Shown: in pieces, positions 45,858-57,300 of the stretch
Numbering within the stretch: position 1 is the stretch's first letter
Layout of the letters: every line of letters starts with the position of its first letter
DNA from: Dolichospermum sp. UHCC 0259
GTDB lineage: Bacteria; Cyanobacteriota; Cyanobacteriia; Cyanobacteriales; Nostocaceae
Direction of reading: 5' to 3'
DNA length: 64,000 bases
Assembly: GCF_009711935.1 (NCBI RefSeq)
Contig: NZ_VIKX01000227.1
Location: 1 to 64,000, forward strand
The notes under the pieces: model-generated
What the model saw: the letters and a program-made list of their open reading frames with translations, nothing else
Databases searched by the model: none
What the model was told of the DNA's origin: nothing
Position numbers and translations under genes: made by a program

Positions 45858-46634
45858 GTGCAAGAACGTTTTCAAGCTATTCTTAAGCGTCGTTTACAAG
45901 ACCAAGTAGAAAAAAATCCGCCGTTGTTCCCCTGGGAAACACAATCAATGGAGTATCCCGACTGTATAGAAGAACAATCTCTGGGTTTAGTTCCTGTTTG
46001 GGGGTGGAGAGTCCACCAATCTAAGCTAAATCTGCCTATTCCTTTGCCTGAAAAAGTTTTTTGGCAATTGTTGGAAAAATGTCAGGTATTATTGACATCT
46101 TCTTTACCTCTGGGAGCTAAGTTAGTTCAGGTGGTAGAAAGTATGTTTCCTACGGATGCTCAAGCTATTAATGATTTGGCTGGGTTAGTCCTGAGAAGCT
46201 CTTATCGTTCTGCTGATACTTTGACAGCTACGGCTGATGTTGAGAGCGATTATTTTGATTTATTACCACGTCAACAAATGGCTTTGTCTTTAATGGCAGC
46301 CAAGCAGTTGTTGGAAAATTTAACTTTGCCAATTTCATTTACTCAACCACTGCTAGAAAGACAATGGCTGACTACGGTGGGGACTTTGAGTATTCGAGTA
46401 GAATTACGGAATTTAGGTAAATTTACGAAGTTAACGGTTCAGAGTGAATTACCTACGCCGGGGATTTTACAACTCTGGGGTAATGATACTCAAGAATTTG
46501 TGAAATCTGAGATTTCAGAAATACCAGTTATAGAGTTACAAATTGATAGAAATCAGCCAATTTATACTTTGGCAGTGGAGTTTCCTGAATTGGATCAACA
46601 GCCTTTATTGTTGGCTATTCAGGTGAAAATCTAA
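45858..46634 (+). CDS. patU3: PatU3-like heterocyst pattern protein
   Basis: A 258-residue protein from GTG 45858 (264 residues from TTG 45840). It is located right behind hetZ, as patU3 is in Anabaena. The N-terminal half is helical with QERFQAILKRRLQDQVEKNPPLFPWE and VWGWRVHQSKLNLPIPLPEKVFWQLLEKC. The C-terminal half is beta-rich. In Anabaena, PatU3 is a pattern protein interacting with HetZ and affecting heterocyst spacing. No DNA-binding motif is seen. Identification depends mainly on synteny and length. Confidence 0.7.
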   Translation: MQERFQAILKRRLQDQVEKNPPLFPWETQSMEYPDCIEEQSLGLVPVWGWRVHQSKLNLPIPLPEKVFWQLLEKCQVLLTSSLPLGAKLVQVVESMFPTDAQAINDLAGLVLRSSYRSADTLTATADVESDYFDLLPRQQMALSLMAAKQLLENLTLPISFTQPLLERQWLTTVGTLSIRVELRNLGKFTKLTVQSELPTPGILQLWGNDTQEFVKSEISEIPVIELQIDRNQPIYTLAVEFPELDQQPLLLAIQVKI

Positions 46635-47009
<375 letters not shown>

Positions 47010-47015
47010 TTGAAA

Positions 47016-49352
47016 ATGTTTAATTTATCTAGGATGAATCGGTTTTGGCGTTTACCGTTAGGTAATCAGTGGCGACAAACTAGAGGAAAATCGCCGGTCA
47101 AAGAAGTAGAAGATTCGATTCCTTTGCGAGTGCTAGTGATGGTACTGGTCATTTTGGGGATTGTGGCTACGGATATTGCTGGTGAGACTCAATTTAGTCT
47201 GTGGACTGTACCACTAACTATGGTGGGAACGTGGTGGAGTTATTACCGTCGCCGGAGTTCTAATATTCCGATCCAGTTTTGTATTGCGATTGGGATGTTG
47301 TTGGCTTTGGGGGCTTTTTTTGGGCGGTTTATTGGTAATTGGAATGATACTCGGCTGAGTTTGGCGGAGTTATTGATTCAATTGCAGGTATTACATAGCT
47401 TTGATACGCCTCGGCGGAAGGATTTGGGCTATTCGATTGTGATTGGGTTGATTTTGGTGGGTGTGTCGGCAACTTTGAGCCAAACTATGGCTTTTGCACC
47501 TGTGCTGCTGTTGTTTTTGGCGATCGCTCTCCCGACTTTAGTGCTGGATTACCGTTCTCGTCTAGGGTTCAAGCCATCAAGTTCGGAAAAATCTGCCAAA
47601 AAGAATAATTCTAATTTCAATTTTAAGTTTCTAATTTTAAATTTTTTGTTGATTGTGGCGTTGGGGCTGGGAATTTTTGCTATTTTACCTCGGTTTCCTG
47701 GTTATCAACTGCGGTCTTTTCCTGTAAGTGCGCCGCTGAAGGTCCCAGACAATTTTACAGGGCGGAGTATTATTAACCCCGGTTATGTCCGTGAAGGTAG
47801 GGGTAATGGTCAAGGTAATGGTAATGATAGTGGTGGAGGTTCAGGAAAGGCTGGTGAACCAGGAAAATTAGATAATGATTTTTACTACGGTTTCAATAGC
47901 GAGATGAACCAAAATCTGCGGGGAGAGATGAAACCCAAGGTGGTGATGCGGGTGCGATCGCAAGCTGAAGGTTTTTGGCGCGTCCTAGCTTTTGACAATT
48001 ACACAGGTAAAGGTTGGAAGATTTCCCGTAATGATCAAGTTACTACACTCAGACAATCACCTTGGACTGCCCGGATTTCTATTGATCTTCCACCATTCAT
48101 GACTCTCACCAAAGAGGTGGTGCAAACTTATAATTTGGTGTCAGAATTGCCTAACCTGATTCCAGCGATGTCCTATCCCAAAGATTTGTATTTTCCCACT
48201 CCCTCAATAGCCATTGATCAGGAAGATGGGTTACGTGCGCCAGTGCAGTTGTCAGAAGGGCTAACATATACGGTGGTTTCGGATGTTCCTTACCGCGATC
48301 GCACTTTATTGGGTAAAGCCTCCACTAAATACCCAGCCAATATTAAACAGTATTATCTGCAAATCCCGCCAAAAATTGCCGATAAAGTCCGAAAACGCAC
48401 TGAAGAAGCACTAGCTAATTATGATCAACAGCGGGTTTCCCGTTCTCCAGGAACTAAAAGCCTAGATTCAGCTTACGAAAAAGCTCTTTACTTAGCTCAG
48501 TATATCAAACAAAATTACACACTACCTACCAATCCCTTAGACTTGCCTTATTTGGATGAAAAGGATGATTTAGTAGAAAGCTTTTTATTCAAAAATAAAG
48601 GTGGTTATCCCGACCATTTTTCCACTGTATTAACGATGATGCTACGTTCCGTAGGTATTCCAGCCCGGTTAGTAGCGGGATTTGCCCCAGGAGAATTTAA
48701 TCCGTTTACAGGGATGTATGTTGTCCGCAATACAGATGCCTATGCGATGACAGAAGTGTATTTTCCCAAATATGGCTGGTTTACCTTTGATCCAATTCCT
48801 GGACATCCTTTGATTCCCCCTTCCATAGAAGAAGTTCAAACTTTTAGTGTCCTCCGGCAATTTTGGAATTGGGTAGCTGGTTGGCTACCTTCACCCATTA
48901 CAGCTATTTTAAATACTGTGTTTGGGACGATATTTAGCTGGTTATTCCGGGGAATAGCTTGGTTTCTAGCTTTATTTACTAAAGGTTGGTTAGGAATATT
49001 AACTGGTTTAATTATCGGCACAATTACGGCTTTCTTTGGTTGGCTGGGTTGGGGACAATGGCGGAAGTGGCTAAACATCCAGTGGTTAAAGAAATTACCG
49101 CCAATGGAAAGACTTTACCAACAAATGCTACAATGGACTTCTCGTAAAGGTTTAAGCAAGCATCCTAGTCAAACACCTCTGGAATATGCCCAGGTATCAT
49201 ACCAATACCATTCTCCAGAAATAGCTGAAGTAATAGACGAAATCTGTCAAGCTTATGTGAGTTGGCGTTATGGTGGACATACTCCCAACTGGCAGCAGTT
49301 ACAACAAAGATGGCAAGCATTGAAGAAAGTTGATAAAAATCGCAGTTCTTAA
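47016..49352 (+). CDS. Membrane protein with transglutaminase-like domain (TgpA/DUF3488 family), catalytic residues replaced
   Basis: A 778-residue protein. Residues about 35-230 hold several membrane helices (DUF3488 type); a large periplasmic part follows with a transglutaminase-like domain (about 480-600), then two more helices (about 615-680) and a C-terminal DUF4129-like tail. The catalytic positions are changed: GYPDHF has P532 where Cys is expected, TDAYAM has Y576 where His is expected, and only D592 (FDPIPG) remains. It should lack transglutaminase or protease activity, and may have a structural role. I recall the same change in other cyanobacterial homologues. ATG 47034 is an alternative start. 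It sits after hetZ/patU, as in Anabaena. Confidence 0.85.
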   Translation: MFNLSRMNRFWRLPLGNQWRQTRGKSPVKEVEDSIPLRVLVMVLVILGIVATDIAGETQFSLWTVPLTMVGTWWSYYRRRSSNIPIQFCIAIGMLLALGAFFGRFIGNWNDTRLSLAELLIQLQVLHSFDTPRRKDLGYSIVIGLILVGVSATLSQTMAFAPVLLLFLAIALPTLVLDYRSRLGFKPSSSEKSAKKNNSNFNFKFLILNFLLIVALGLGIFAILPRFPGYQLRSFPVSAPLKVPDNFTGRSIINPGYVREGRGNGQGNGNDSGGGSGKAGEPGKLDNDFYYGFNSEMNQNLRGEMKPKVVMRVRSQAEGFWRVLAFDNYTGKGWKISRNDQVTTLRQSPWTARISIDLPPFMTLTKEVVQTYNLVSELPNLIPAMSYPKDLYFPTPSIAIDQEDGLRAPVQLSEGLTYTVVSDVPYRDRTLLGKASTKYPANIKQYYLQIPPKIADKVRKRTEEALANYDQQRVSRSPGTKSLDSAYEKALYLAQYIKQNYTLPTNPLDLPYLDEKDDLVESFLFKNKGGYPDHFSTVLTMMLRSVGIPARLVAGFAPGEFNPFTGMYVVRNTDAYAMTEVYFPKYGWFTFDPIPGHPLIPPSIEEVQTFSVLRQFWNWVAGWLPSPITAILNTVFGTIFSWLFRGIAWFLALFTKGWLGILTGLIIGTITAFFGWLGWGQWRKWLNIQWLKKLPPMERLYQQMLQWTSRKGLSKHPSQTPLEYAQVSYQYHSPEIAEVIDEICQAYVSWRYGGHTPNWQQLQQRWQALKKVDKNRSS

Positions 49353-49640
49353 TAACTTTGGGCATTCATCAATGCCCATTCCTAGACGCAAACATCCTAT
49401 CTCGCCAGTATTATTTTTAATTCAAAAGAAACCGTGAATAGCTTGCATGGATCTAATTTTGCATATATCGTAAGGAATATTTTTAGGAGATTTTGTGGAT
49501 AATACAGCTAAAAAAAGCATTAGTTATGAAAAAACTGAGGCTAACGTGGTTTAAATCGTTGTAACTCCCATTCTTTAGCGATAACATGGAAATAAGTTTA
49601 CTACAAGCTTTTCATTTTTCGTTTAGCCAAAATTTTTTTT

Positions 49641-49907
49641 ATGGAAATTCAATTAATCAATATTGGGTTTGGTAATATCGTCTCTGCCAACAGAGTCGTT
49701 GCCATTGTTAGTCCAGAATCTGCTCCCATTAAACGGATTATTACCGATGCTAGGGATAGAGGTCAATTAGTTGATGCTACCTATGGAAGACGGACTAGGG
49801 CAGTGATTATTACTGACTCTAGTCATGTTATTCTCTCGGCGATTCAGCCAGAAACAGTAGCCAATCGGTTTGTGATTTCTCGTGATCATCATGTTGTAGA
49901 TAATTAA
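49641..49907 (+). CDS. RemA-like DUF370 protein
   Basis: An 88-residue protein of the DUF370/RemA family, with [31 protein letters not shown] at the start and [28 protein letters not shown] later. RemA in Bacillus is a DNA-binding regulator of matrix genes and osmoprotection; in cyanobacteria its role is not settled. It is full length. gmk follows 266 bp downstream, the gene order seen in many bacteria (remA-gmk). Start at ATG 49641. Confidence 0.9.
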   Translation: MEIQLINIGFGNIVSANRVVAIVSPESAPIKRIITDARDRGQLVDATYGRRTRAVIITDSSHVILSAIQPETVANRFVISRDHHVVDN

Positions 49908-50173
49908 TCATTGGCATAGTTATCAACCCAATTCTATTTGTACCATATCGGCTGTAGGATATGAATTAGACTGGTTTTCTGTCACCAGTGCTACAAATTC
50001 TTTAGTCTTGATGCTATTTTGAAGAGTAAGAATGAGAAATACTGCCGCAAAAGCTGATACCTACGGTATTTAACCATCTCAAATCCTAAATTCAAAATGG
50101 TATTAGTTATTTTAGTCGCTAAAACAAGACTAAGGAATCATTTGTATTTATTAATTCACTCTTTTCACGGATA

Positions 50174-50770
50174 ATGCAAGTTTTACCTACCCATAATGGT
50201 GCAAATACGAAAGAATGTCCGCCTCTGGGCAAACTAATTGTTTTAACCGGTCCGAGTGGAGTCGGCAAAGGTACATTAATGAATGAAATTCTCCGGCGTT
50301 ATCCAGAATTGCATTATTCAGTATCTGCAACGACTCGTTCTCCTCGTCCGGGAGAAATCAATGGTAAAAACTATAACTTTATTAGTCGGAGTCAGTTTGA
50401 ACAGTTAGTTACTCAAGGCGAATTTTTAGAATGGGCAGAATTTGCTGGTAACTGTTATGGTACGCCTCGTGAAGCTGTGCTGAGGCAGATTCAGTCTGGT
50501 ACGTTGGTGGTGCTAGAAATTGAATTAGAAGGAGCAAGACAAATCCGTCACACCTTCCCTAGCGCTCTCAGTATTTTTATTTTACCACCTTCATTTGCAG
50601 AATTAGAAAACCGGATTCGTGGACGGGGACAAGATGCTGAGGAAGCTATAAGTCGTCGTTTGCAACGGGCCCAAGAGGAAATTGCTGCTGCTAACGAATT
50701 TGATCTAAAAATTATCAATGATGATTTTGAGCAAGCTTTGAAGGAAATAGAGAAGGCGATTTTTGGATAA
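50174..50770 (+). CDS. gmk: Guanylate kinase
   Basis: A 198-residue nucleotide kinase (GMP to GDP). P-loop GPSGVGKGT near residue 26, the GMP-binding [17 protein letters not shown] near residue 52 and the lid region [15 protein letters not shown] near residue 152 are all intact. An N-terminal extension of about 18 residues precedes the kinase. The next upstream gene is the RemA-like one. Immediately downstream begins a region of gene remnants. Confidence 0.96.
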   Translation: MQVLPTHNGANTKECPPLGKLIVLTGPSGVGKGTLMNEILRRYPELHYSVSATTRSPRPGEINGKNYNFISRSQFEQLVTQGEFLEWAEFAGNCYGTPREAVLRQIQSGTLVVLEIELEGARQIRHTFPSALSIFILPPSFAELENRIRGRGQDAEEAISRRLQRAQEEIAAANEFDLKIINDDFEQALKEIEKAIFG

Positions 50771-50880
50771 AACCTGAGTTCGACATAAGATAATTTGCGG
50801 AAAATTCGCCCCAAGTATGAGTCTCAAACCCTTATTCTCTCGCTCTTAAAAATCATAACTCCGAACTCCTAACACCGAAC

Positions 50881-50973
50881 TCAGGTTAAATCGGTTGGGC
50901 GTTTCATGACTTTGGCGATCGCTTGGGCAACTCGAATTAAACAATCATCACCGCTTTGGTGTCCACATTCCGC
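50881..50973 (-). pseudogene. Fragment of a GGDEF-domain gene
   Basis: Minus-strand translation ends at TGA (50881-50883) and reads CGHQSGDDCLIRVAQAIAKVMKRPTDL. This matches the GHQxGDxxLxxVAxAIxxxxKRPxDL segment just before the GGDEF motif of diguanylate cyclases. The signature GGDEF itself and everything upstream are missing. A HIP1 octamer lies inside. It is only about 30 residues long, so it cannot work. Confidence 0.65.
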
Positions 50974-51054
50974 AGGTGTTTTTTGAATTTTCGGAATTAT
51001 CCATAACCCAATGATAACAAGGCTTTCAGACAATGATACGCAATTCTATATTAG

Positions 51055-51321
51055 GGTGAAATTGAACAAATCGTAATTTATCTTAAACAAGTTGACTCAG
51101 AATTAGTATTACAAGATAAATTTGAGGTGCAAAATACACGACATAGCTATCGGGTAATTCGTCTTTGGGAAGAAAACCCAGAACAGTCTCATAACGACGT
51201 TTACGCCAAGCTTCTGCCAAGCCTCTTTAACTCCTTTGTCGCCCCCTCAACTCCAGAACTGGTACAGCCGGGATATCTGCAATATTTGAATTTCATACCT
51301 CCATTCAGCAATGCTCTTTAA
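51055..51321 (+). pseudogene. Fragment of Rpn-family (DUF4351-type) nuclease gene
   Basis: The frame is open from just after TAG 51052. The first 45 residues read IEQIVIYLKQVDSELVLQD and NTRHSYRVIRLWEENPE, the pattern of the central part of the Rpn/PDDEXK transposase-like nucleases common in cyanobacteria (VVIYLxxxxSELVxQxxFxxxNTxHxFxVIRLWEQ). The N-terminal catalytic part and the C-terminal part are missing or altered. The family is associated with mobile DNA. Confidence 0.6.
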
Positions 51322-51354
51322 TTACAGTTACCAAGCATGACATTAACAATCGCG

Positions 51355-54300
51355 TTAAACAAAGACAAACTGTTGAGGGTCTGTTAAATTCAAACTGCTG
51401 GCTTGAATGCCACTGAGAACAGCGAGAGTTTGGTTATTGAAACTAACGTGGGTATCAGCACCAATTTGATTTAACTTGAGTGTGGATGTAGTGATACCTA
51501 AGCTGGCAGCACCGTTAATACCGATAATATCCGCACCACGTTGGAAGTCAATAATAGTGTTACTAGCTTCTGGTAGTTCAGCATTGACAATCCAGAATTG
51601 GTCTGAACCAGCACCACCAGAAATTAAGTTACCGCCACCTGTGCCAATGTAGAATATATCGTTACCAGCACCACCTAAAGCTCGGTCATTGCTACCCAGG
51701 AAAAATTCATCATTACCAACACCACCGGACATCCGATTGCCACCTTGGCCATCAATAGCATAGAAGGTGTCATTGCCTATGCTACCGAAAACGCGATCGC
51801 CCTTGCTCACAAAAATACTATCATCACCACTACCTGCATCAATAATGTTATTACCTGCGGTGGCAGAAGTATTTAACTCAACTTCATCATTACCAGCGCC
51901 AGTAAAAAGGAGATTGCTGTGACCATCGAATGGACTACCAGGAGTAGCAATCAATTTGTCGTCTCCTGTTGTGCCTAAAGGTACTATTTGGCTCTGAATT
52001 TTATGAATATTCACACTAACCTGAGCTTGGGCTGATGCTCCCTTACCATCGTCAACTTGATAGATGAATTGATCTGTACCTGTGAAATTGCTGTTGGGAG
52101 TATAGATAATAAAATCATCAGTTTTATGATCAGGTGTGCCATTATCGCTAACTTGCGCTGTTCCATGACTGGGATTAGAGAAAATGGTCAAAGTCAAAGG
52201 ATCATCATCTATATCTTTATCATTATTGAGGATTTGAATATTAACAGGGGTGTTAAATGTCGTTTTAGCACGGTCATCTTGAGCGATAACGATACCATTT
52301 AAATCCACAGCATTTATACCTAAAGGTAGAGCATACTGTAAACCCGAATCTGTATACAATTCATTTTGCTGACGAGGTAATAAGTTGAAATTGCGAGCAT
52401 ACATTTCACCATAATTGCCCACAGCCTTAATCACATTCACAACAAAGTCATTCGGTAAACCTAGCAGCGCACCAATATTTCCACGTAATCCTAAGAAAAA
52501 CTGAATTTCTGGTGATAAATCATTTTCAGGATTATTATCAAAATTCTGAGCAATTAACCCCTCAATATTTGCAGAAGTAATACCATATTCTTCAGCTTGG
52601 ATTAAAGAATTTGTCACCCAACGCACAACATCAGCCCAGTCAGATTGATTTTCGTCTATTACCATCGCTAAAGGCTCTTCACCGATAGTAGCATTTAATA
52701 ATTGATGATTTTCTGAATCTGAAAAATTAGCCATGTTTGCACTTAACAGAACCATATCAGTAGTAACAGCATCGACTTCTCTATTTTGATATGCAGCAAA
52801 CATTTTCGCTTCACTGTCAAATTCTTGATAGATGGCTGTTGCACCATATTTAGCTAAGACATCTTTAAGATTTCCCAATCCTGTGGTATTAGCGATGACA
52901 CCAATCTTACGTCCATTGAGAGTGGGGAGATTGAAAATACCGCTATCTTTTCTGGTTAAAATTCCTTGATTAGTGTAGAAATAAGTCTGAGTAAAATCAA
53001 CACCATATTGGATATCTCTGACTAAATTATTAGTGGCACTTTGGGCGCTAATATCTACAATTCCGTTAGCAACATTGGTGAATCTTTCCAAATTATTTTG
53101 TTCAACAAATTCAATTGCCTCAGAATCTCCAAAGAGTGCAGCAGCTAAAGCTTTACCTAAATCTACATCAAAACCAACTAAGTCATTATTCTCATTTCGG
53201 AAGGAAAAACCAGCATTATCGCCACTCGTACCGACAATTAATTTACCTCGCTGTAAAATATCGTTAAGGACATTGCGACTGTTATTATCAACTAAATCTA
53301 ATTCTTGGGAATTACCAGAAAAAGGAGGAGAGTAGATTAAACCACCGTTACTCCAAATTTCATTTCTGTCTCTTTCTAAATCAGGGAAATAGGAATTGTA
53401 AATTTCACCGTAGTTCCCTATTTTCCGAATTACATTAATGACAAATTCACCTTGAACATTATATCTCTCAAAATTGCCATAAATGTTATCGCTCAAACCT
53501 AAGAAACGGCTAATTTCAGGGGAGGGATTGTTCCAAGTGATATTATCGTTATTATTAAGATACAATTCGGTAACATTACGAGAAGTAATACCGTATTCTT
53601 CGGCTTGAACGGGAATATAATTAACCCAACGGACAAAATTAGCCCATGTTGAATCATTTTCTGGTAAGACTAAACTAATAGGCTCTTTGGATAATTCTAC
53701 ATCTAAGAAACGATTATCTTCTAGGTGAGATAATTTTTGCAGTTGGTCTAAAATCAGAGTCTTATCAGCAGAAAAGGCATTAACTTCTCCTGCTAAATAA
53801 CCTTGAGTTAATTCTGTAATATTAGAGTAAAATTTCGGGGTGAATTTTATTCCTTGGGATATTAAAACATTAGTTAAATTAGTAAAAGCAGTTTGCCCTG
53901 TCACTAACCCAATAGTCAAACCATCAAGTTTGAAAATATTATCAATATTGCTATTTTGGGGAACAACAATAGCTTGAGAATCATAGAAATAAAGGGGACT
54001 AAAATCAACATTTAATTCCGTATCTCTGGTCAAGGTGTGAGTAACTCGACGAATTCCTAAATCCACTTCTTTGTTAGCAACTAAATCAAAGGAATCGGAA
54101 AAATTAGATTCTACCAGTTCAATTGCATTCTTATCACCAAATAAAGCAACAGCTAAAGTCCGAGCAAATGTTAAATCAAAATCAGGAGTCGAGGGAGATA
54201 CTGCTACCCTGATGTAGCCTCGTTCGACAATATCATCAAGGATCGTACTATCATCAGGCTCTATCTCATTAATAAACGGTGGAATACTTAGACCAAAAAT

Positions 54301-57300
54301 CGAGGGCGGTAATTTGCCTGGATTGGTAGAACTAATAGGTTCATCCACCAGAGTAATGATGGACTCTAAATTGGGGAAATAGCTGTAAGTTTGTCCTTGA
54401 TTTTGTAATAAGGCTAAATTTGTGCCTTGATAATCAAGAACGCCACTAATAAAGCGGAAACCGTCTAAGTTTTCAATGCCAAAACCGGAGCGAGAGATTT
54501 GAATTTGATCACCTTCATCGGGGTTAAAGTCCAATATGATATCAAAACCTTCGTTGAAGGAGTTAAAGAAAAAGACATCTTTACCTTTTCCACCATTAAG
54601 TACATCATCTCCTTGTCCACCGATGAGCAAATCATCCCCCTCATCTCCTGATAACCAATCGTTATCTAATCCGCCTTCTAGGTAATCATTGCCCTTGCCA
54701 CCATCTAATTGGTCATTTCCTGAACCACCATCTAATTGGTCATTTCCTGAACCACCATTAAGGTAGTCATTTCCTGAACCACCATCAAGGTAGTCATTTC
54801 CTGAACCACCATCAAGGTAGTCATTCCCCTCATCGCCTTGGAGTGTATCATTACCAAATAGTCCTTGTAGGTAATCGTTTCCTTCCCCTCCAATGATCAG
54901 ATCTGAACCATGATTACCTTGAATAAAGTCATTCCCCTCTTTGCCATTCAGGGTATCATTCCCATAAAGTCCTAAAATAATATCGTTTTCAGGTGTACCC
55001 ACTAAATTATCGTTATCAAAAGTTCCTTGAATTTTTTGTCCAATGCCATTGCCAAGGGGATTAATTTCTTCATCATCAATAATAAATAATAAAGCAACCG
55101 AGGAAGTCGGATCTAAGAAATAACCTTCTCCTGCGGCGGTAAGATTTATGGCAATTGTTTCTAAAGTTTCGGGCAGGTCATCATTTATTAATGTTAAGTC
55201 AATAATTCCCTCTGTTGTACCGGGTGCAAGATAAATTTCACCGAAAGTCTCTCTATTAAATTTGTAATCTTCGTTTACAGTAGCTGTACCAGAAACTGAG
55301 TAAAGTACGGTTAAACCTTGATTGGGAGCAGGATGACTCAATTCGATGGTGAATTTAGCTACTTCATTAGAATTTTCGACAATGGTTTCAGTATTGCTGA
55401 TAACTTTAACGCTACGATTACCAAAGGAGTTTAGATCTTCACTTACAAGGGTATAGTTTTGATTAATTGCTTCATTGAAGTTAGATAAGGCTTTGTCGGT
55501 GGGCGTTGCAAAGAATCCATACCCACTGCTATCCCCCGTCATCAATACTTCTATAATATTGGGAATTTCATCCTGAACCACTCGTTTAACGGAAGCTAAA
55601 GCAGGTAAGGCTTCTTTTAAGGATTTGGATGCACCTACTTCGGCTACTTTGTCTAAGAGTTGATTGCTTTCGGCAGTGAATCGGGAAGCAAGGTCAACTT
55701 CTTCTGCTTTCAATCCGGGGATAATATCAATAACTTCTACTAAATCACCCTCTGGAGTAATGAAAGGAATAGAGACTGTTTCGGAAACTTCGGGAACGAT
55801 GTATTTTGGATTACTTTCAGAATATTTAGTATTGTTGTAAGTAATTAAATATTTATAGAAAGAGAAAATCTGAGATTGGTTACTTAAATCAAATGCTTCT
55901 TCATTGTTTAAAGAGCGATCGCTAAGATAGTTAGCAAGGGCAGTCTGGACTAATTGTTTGTTGTCTGGATTAGCATTGCTACCTTGTAAACCATCTAATA
56001 TGGCTTCACTATGGTTAAATAATCCTTGAACTTGAATATGTGCTAAGTAAATTTCTAAACCTAATTCATTTTCTTGTCCAACAGCATTCAGAGAATCGAA
56101 AGATTCGAGGTCAAAATCAGTCGGTAAACCTAATTGAGTTTTAATGATCGATTGTGCTTGATCGGGAGTTAAACCATTTTGAACCAAAGGTACTTGTAAA
56201 CTGCTTAAAGGAGTGATAGTAGTTGAACCTGGAAGCCCAATAAACTTCCCTGCTGGTGTACCACTAGAAGTATCAAAACCACCGATTGAGATAATTTGTC
56301 CGTCGCTTTCATTAATAACACCGTCACCATTGGTATCCCACTCTAAACCGATATTCAGTTGATATTCACCATATTCATCGGTGAAGGTAATCGGTTCAGT
56401 TAAAATTTGTCCATTTACGTCAACCTCCACATCCCAAATTCCATTGAAATTAGAATCAAAGAAAACTGTAGCGGCATTGATATAACTATTAGAAATAGCA
56501 CTACTAAAACTAATCCCGGAAGCCCCCACATTAAATTTAGCTAAGGTGATCCGAGCTAACTCTTTACTCCAAACAGTCTTCATGATTTCAAAGAAACCAA
56601 CGTCAACCCCTACTCGAATTTCACCTTTAAGAAACGCCTCTAGTTTGCCACTAAGATCGAATAATTGTAAGGGATTGCTAATACGGGAGATAATTTCTGA
56701 GCCTCTTACTTTACCATCGCTCTTACCTTGTAATTCTCCTACGTCTACTAAATCAAAGCCTAAATAACCATCAACACCAGCCTTAAATTTAGCTTTAGCT
56801 ACAATGATACTTGCTGAAATTCCTGCGGCAATCAAAGCTGTGGCGGCAAATTCATCTTTATCAACGCCATTTTCATCCCAATCATTGACATAAAAACCAT
56901 CTAAGATTTTATAAATGGAACTGAGATCAAAACCATCTTCTTTCCATGCTTCTAAACCAGCGGTATCATAACCGACAGATAGATCGGTTTTGGCACTAAA
57001 ACCTAATTCTAGTGAGCCTTCAATGGTAGGAGGAGTCCAGAGTAAAAATTCCTGTTCTTTGCCAAAATAGAAGTCTAGATCGGGAATATCATATTTAATT
57101 AAATCAACATTAGGTTCACCTAACAGAATGCGGATCAGGGTAACAGGATTATCTAAAATCGGGATTTCTAAACCGTCTAAATTTTGTAACTTGCTTAAAG
57201 CACTTTTTTGTTGAGGAGTACCGTTACTTTGGGCTTGTTGAACAGGTGTACCAGCTTGAGATGGGGTTGCTGTACCTTGTTGTTGTGGGTTAACTTTAGA

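Larger units (their letters stand above)
50771..51354. other. Gene-graveyard interval between gmk and the giant gene
   Basis: No intact gene is present. It contains a GGDEF fragment (minus) and an Rpn/DUF4351-type nuclease fragment (plus). A CTAACACCGAACTCAGGTT/AACCTGAGTTCG sequence flanks the first (about 50771-50781 and 50870-50886). Confidence 0.65.

Noticed and set aside
54701-54835. Evenly spaced 27-bp repeats that could suggest a CRISPR array
   Set aside because: The units are contiguous with no variable spacers and they encode RTX nonapeptides in frame.
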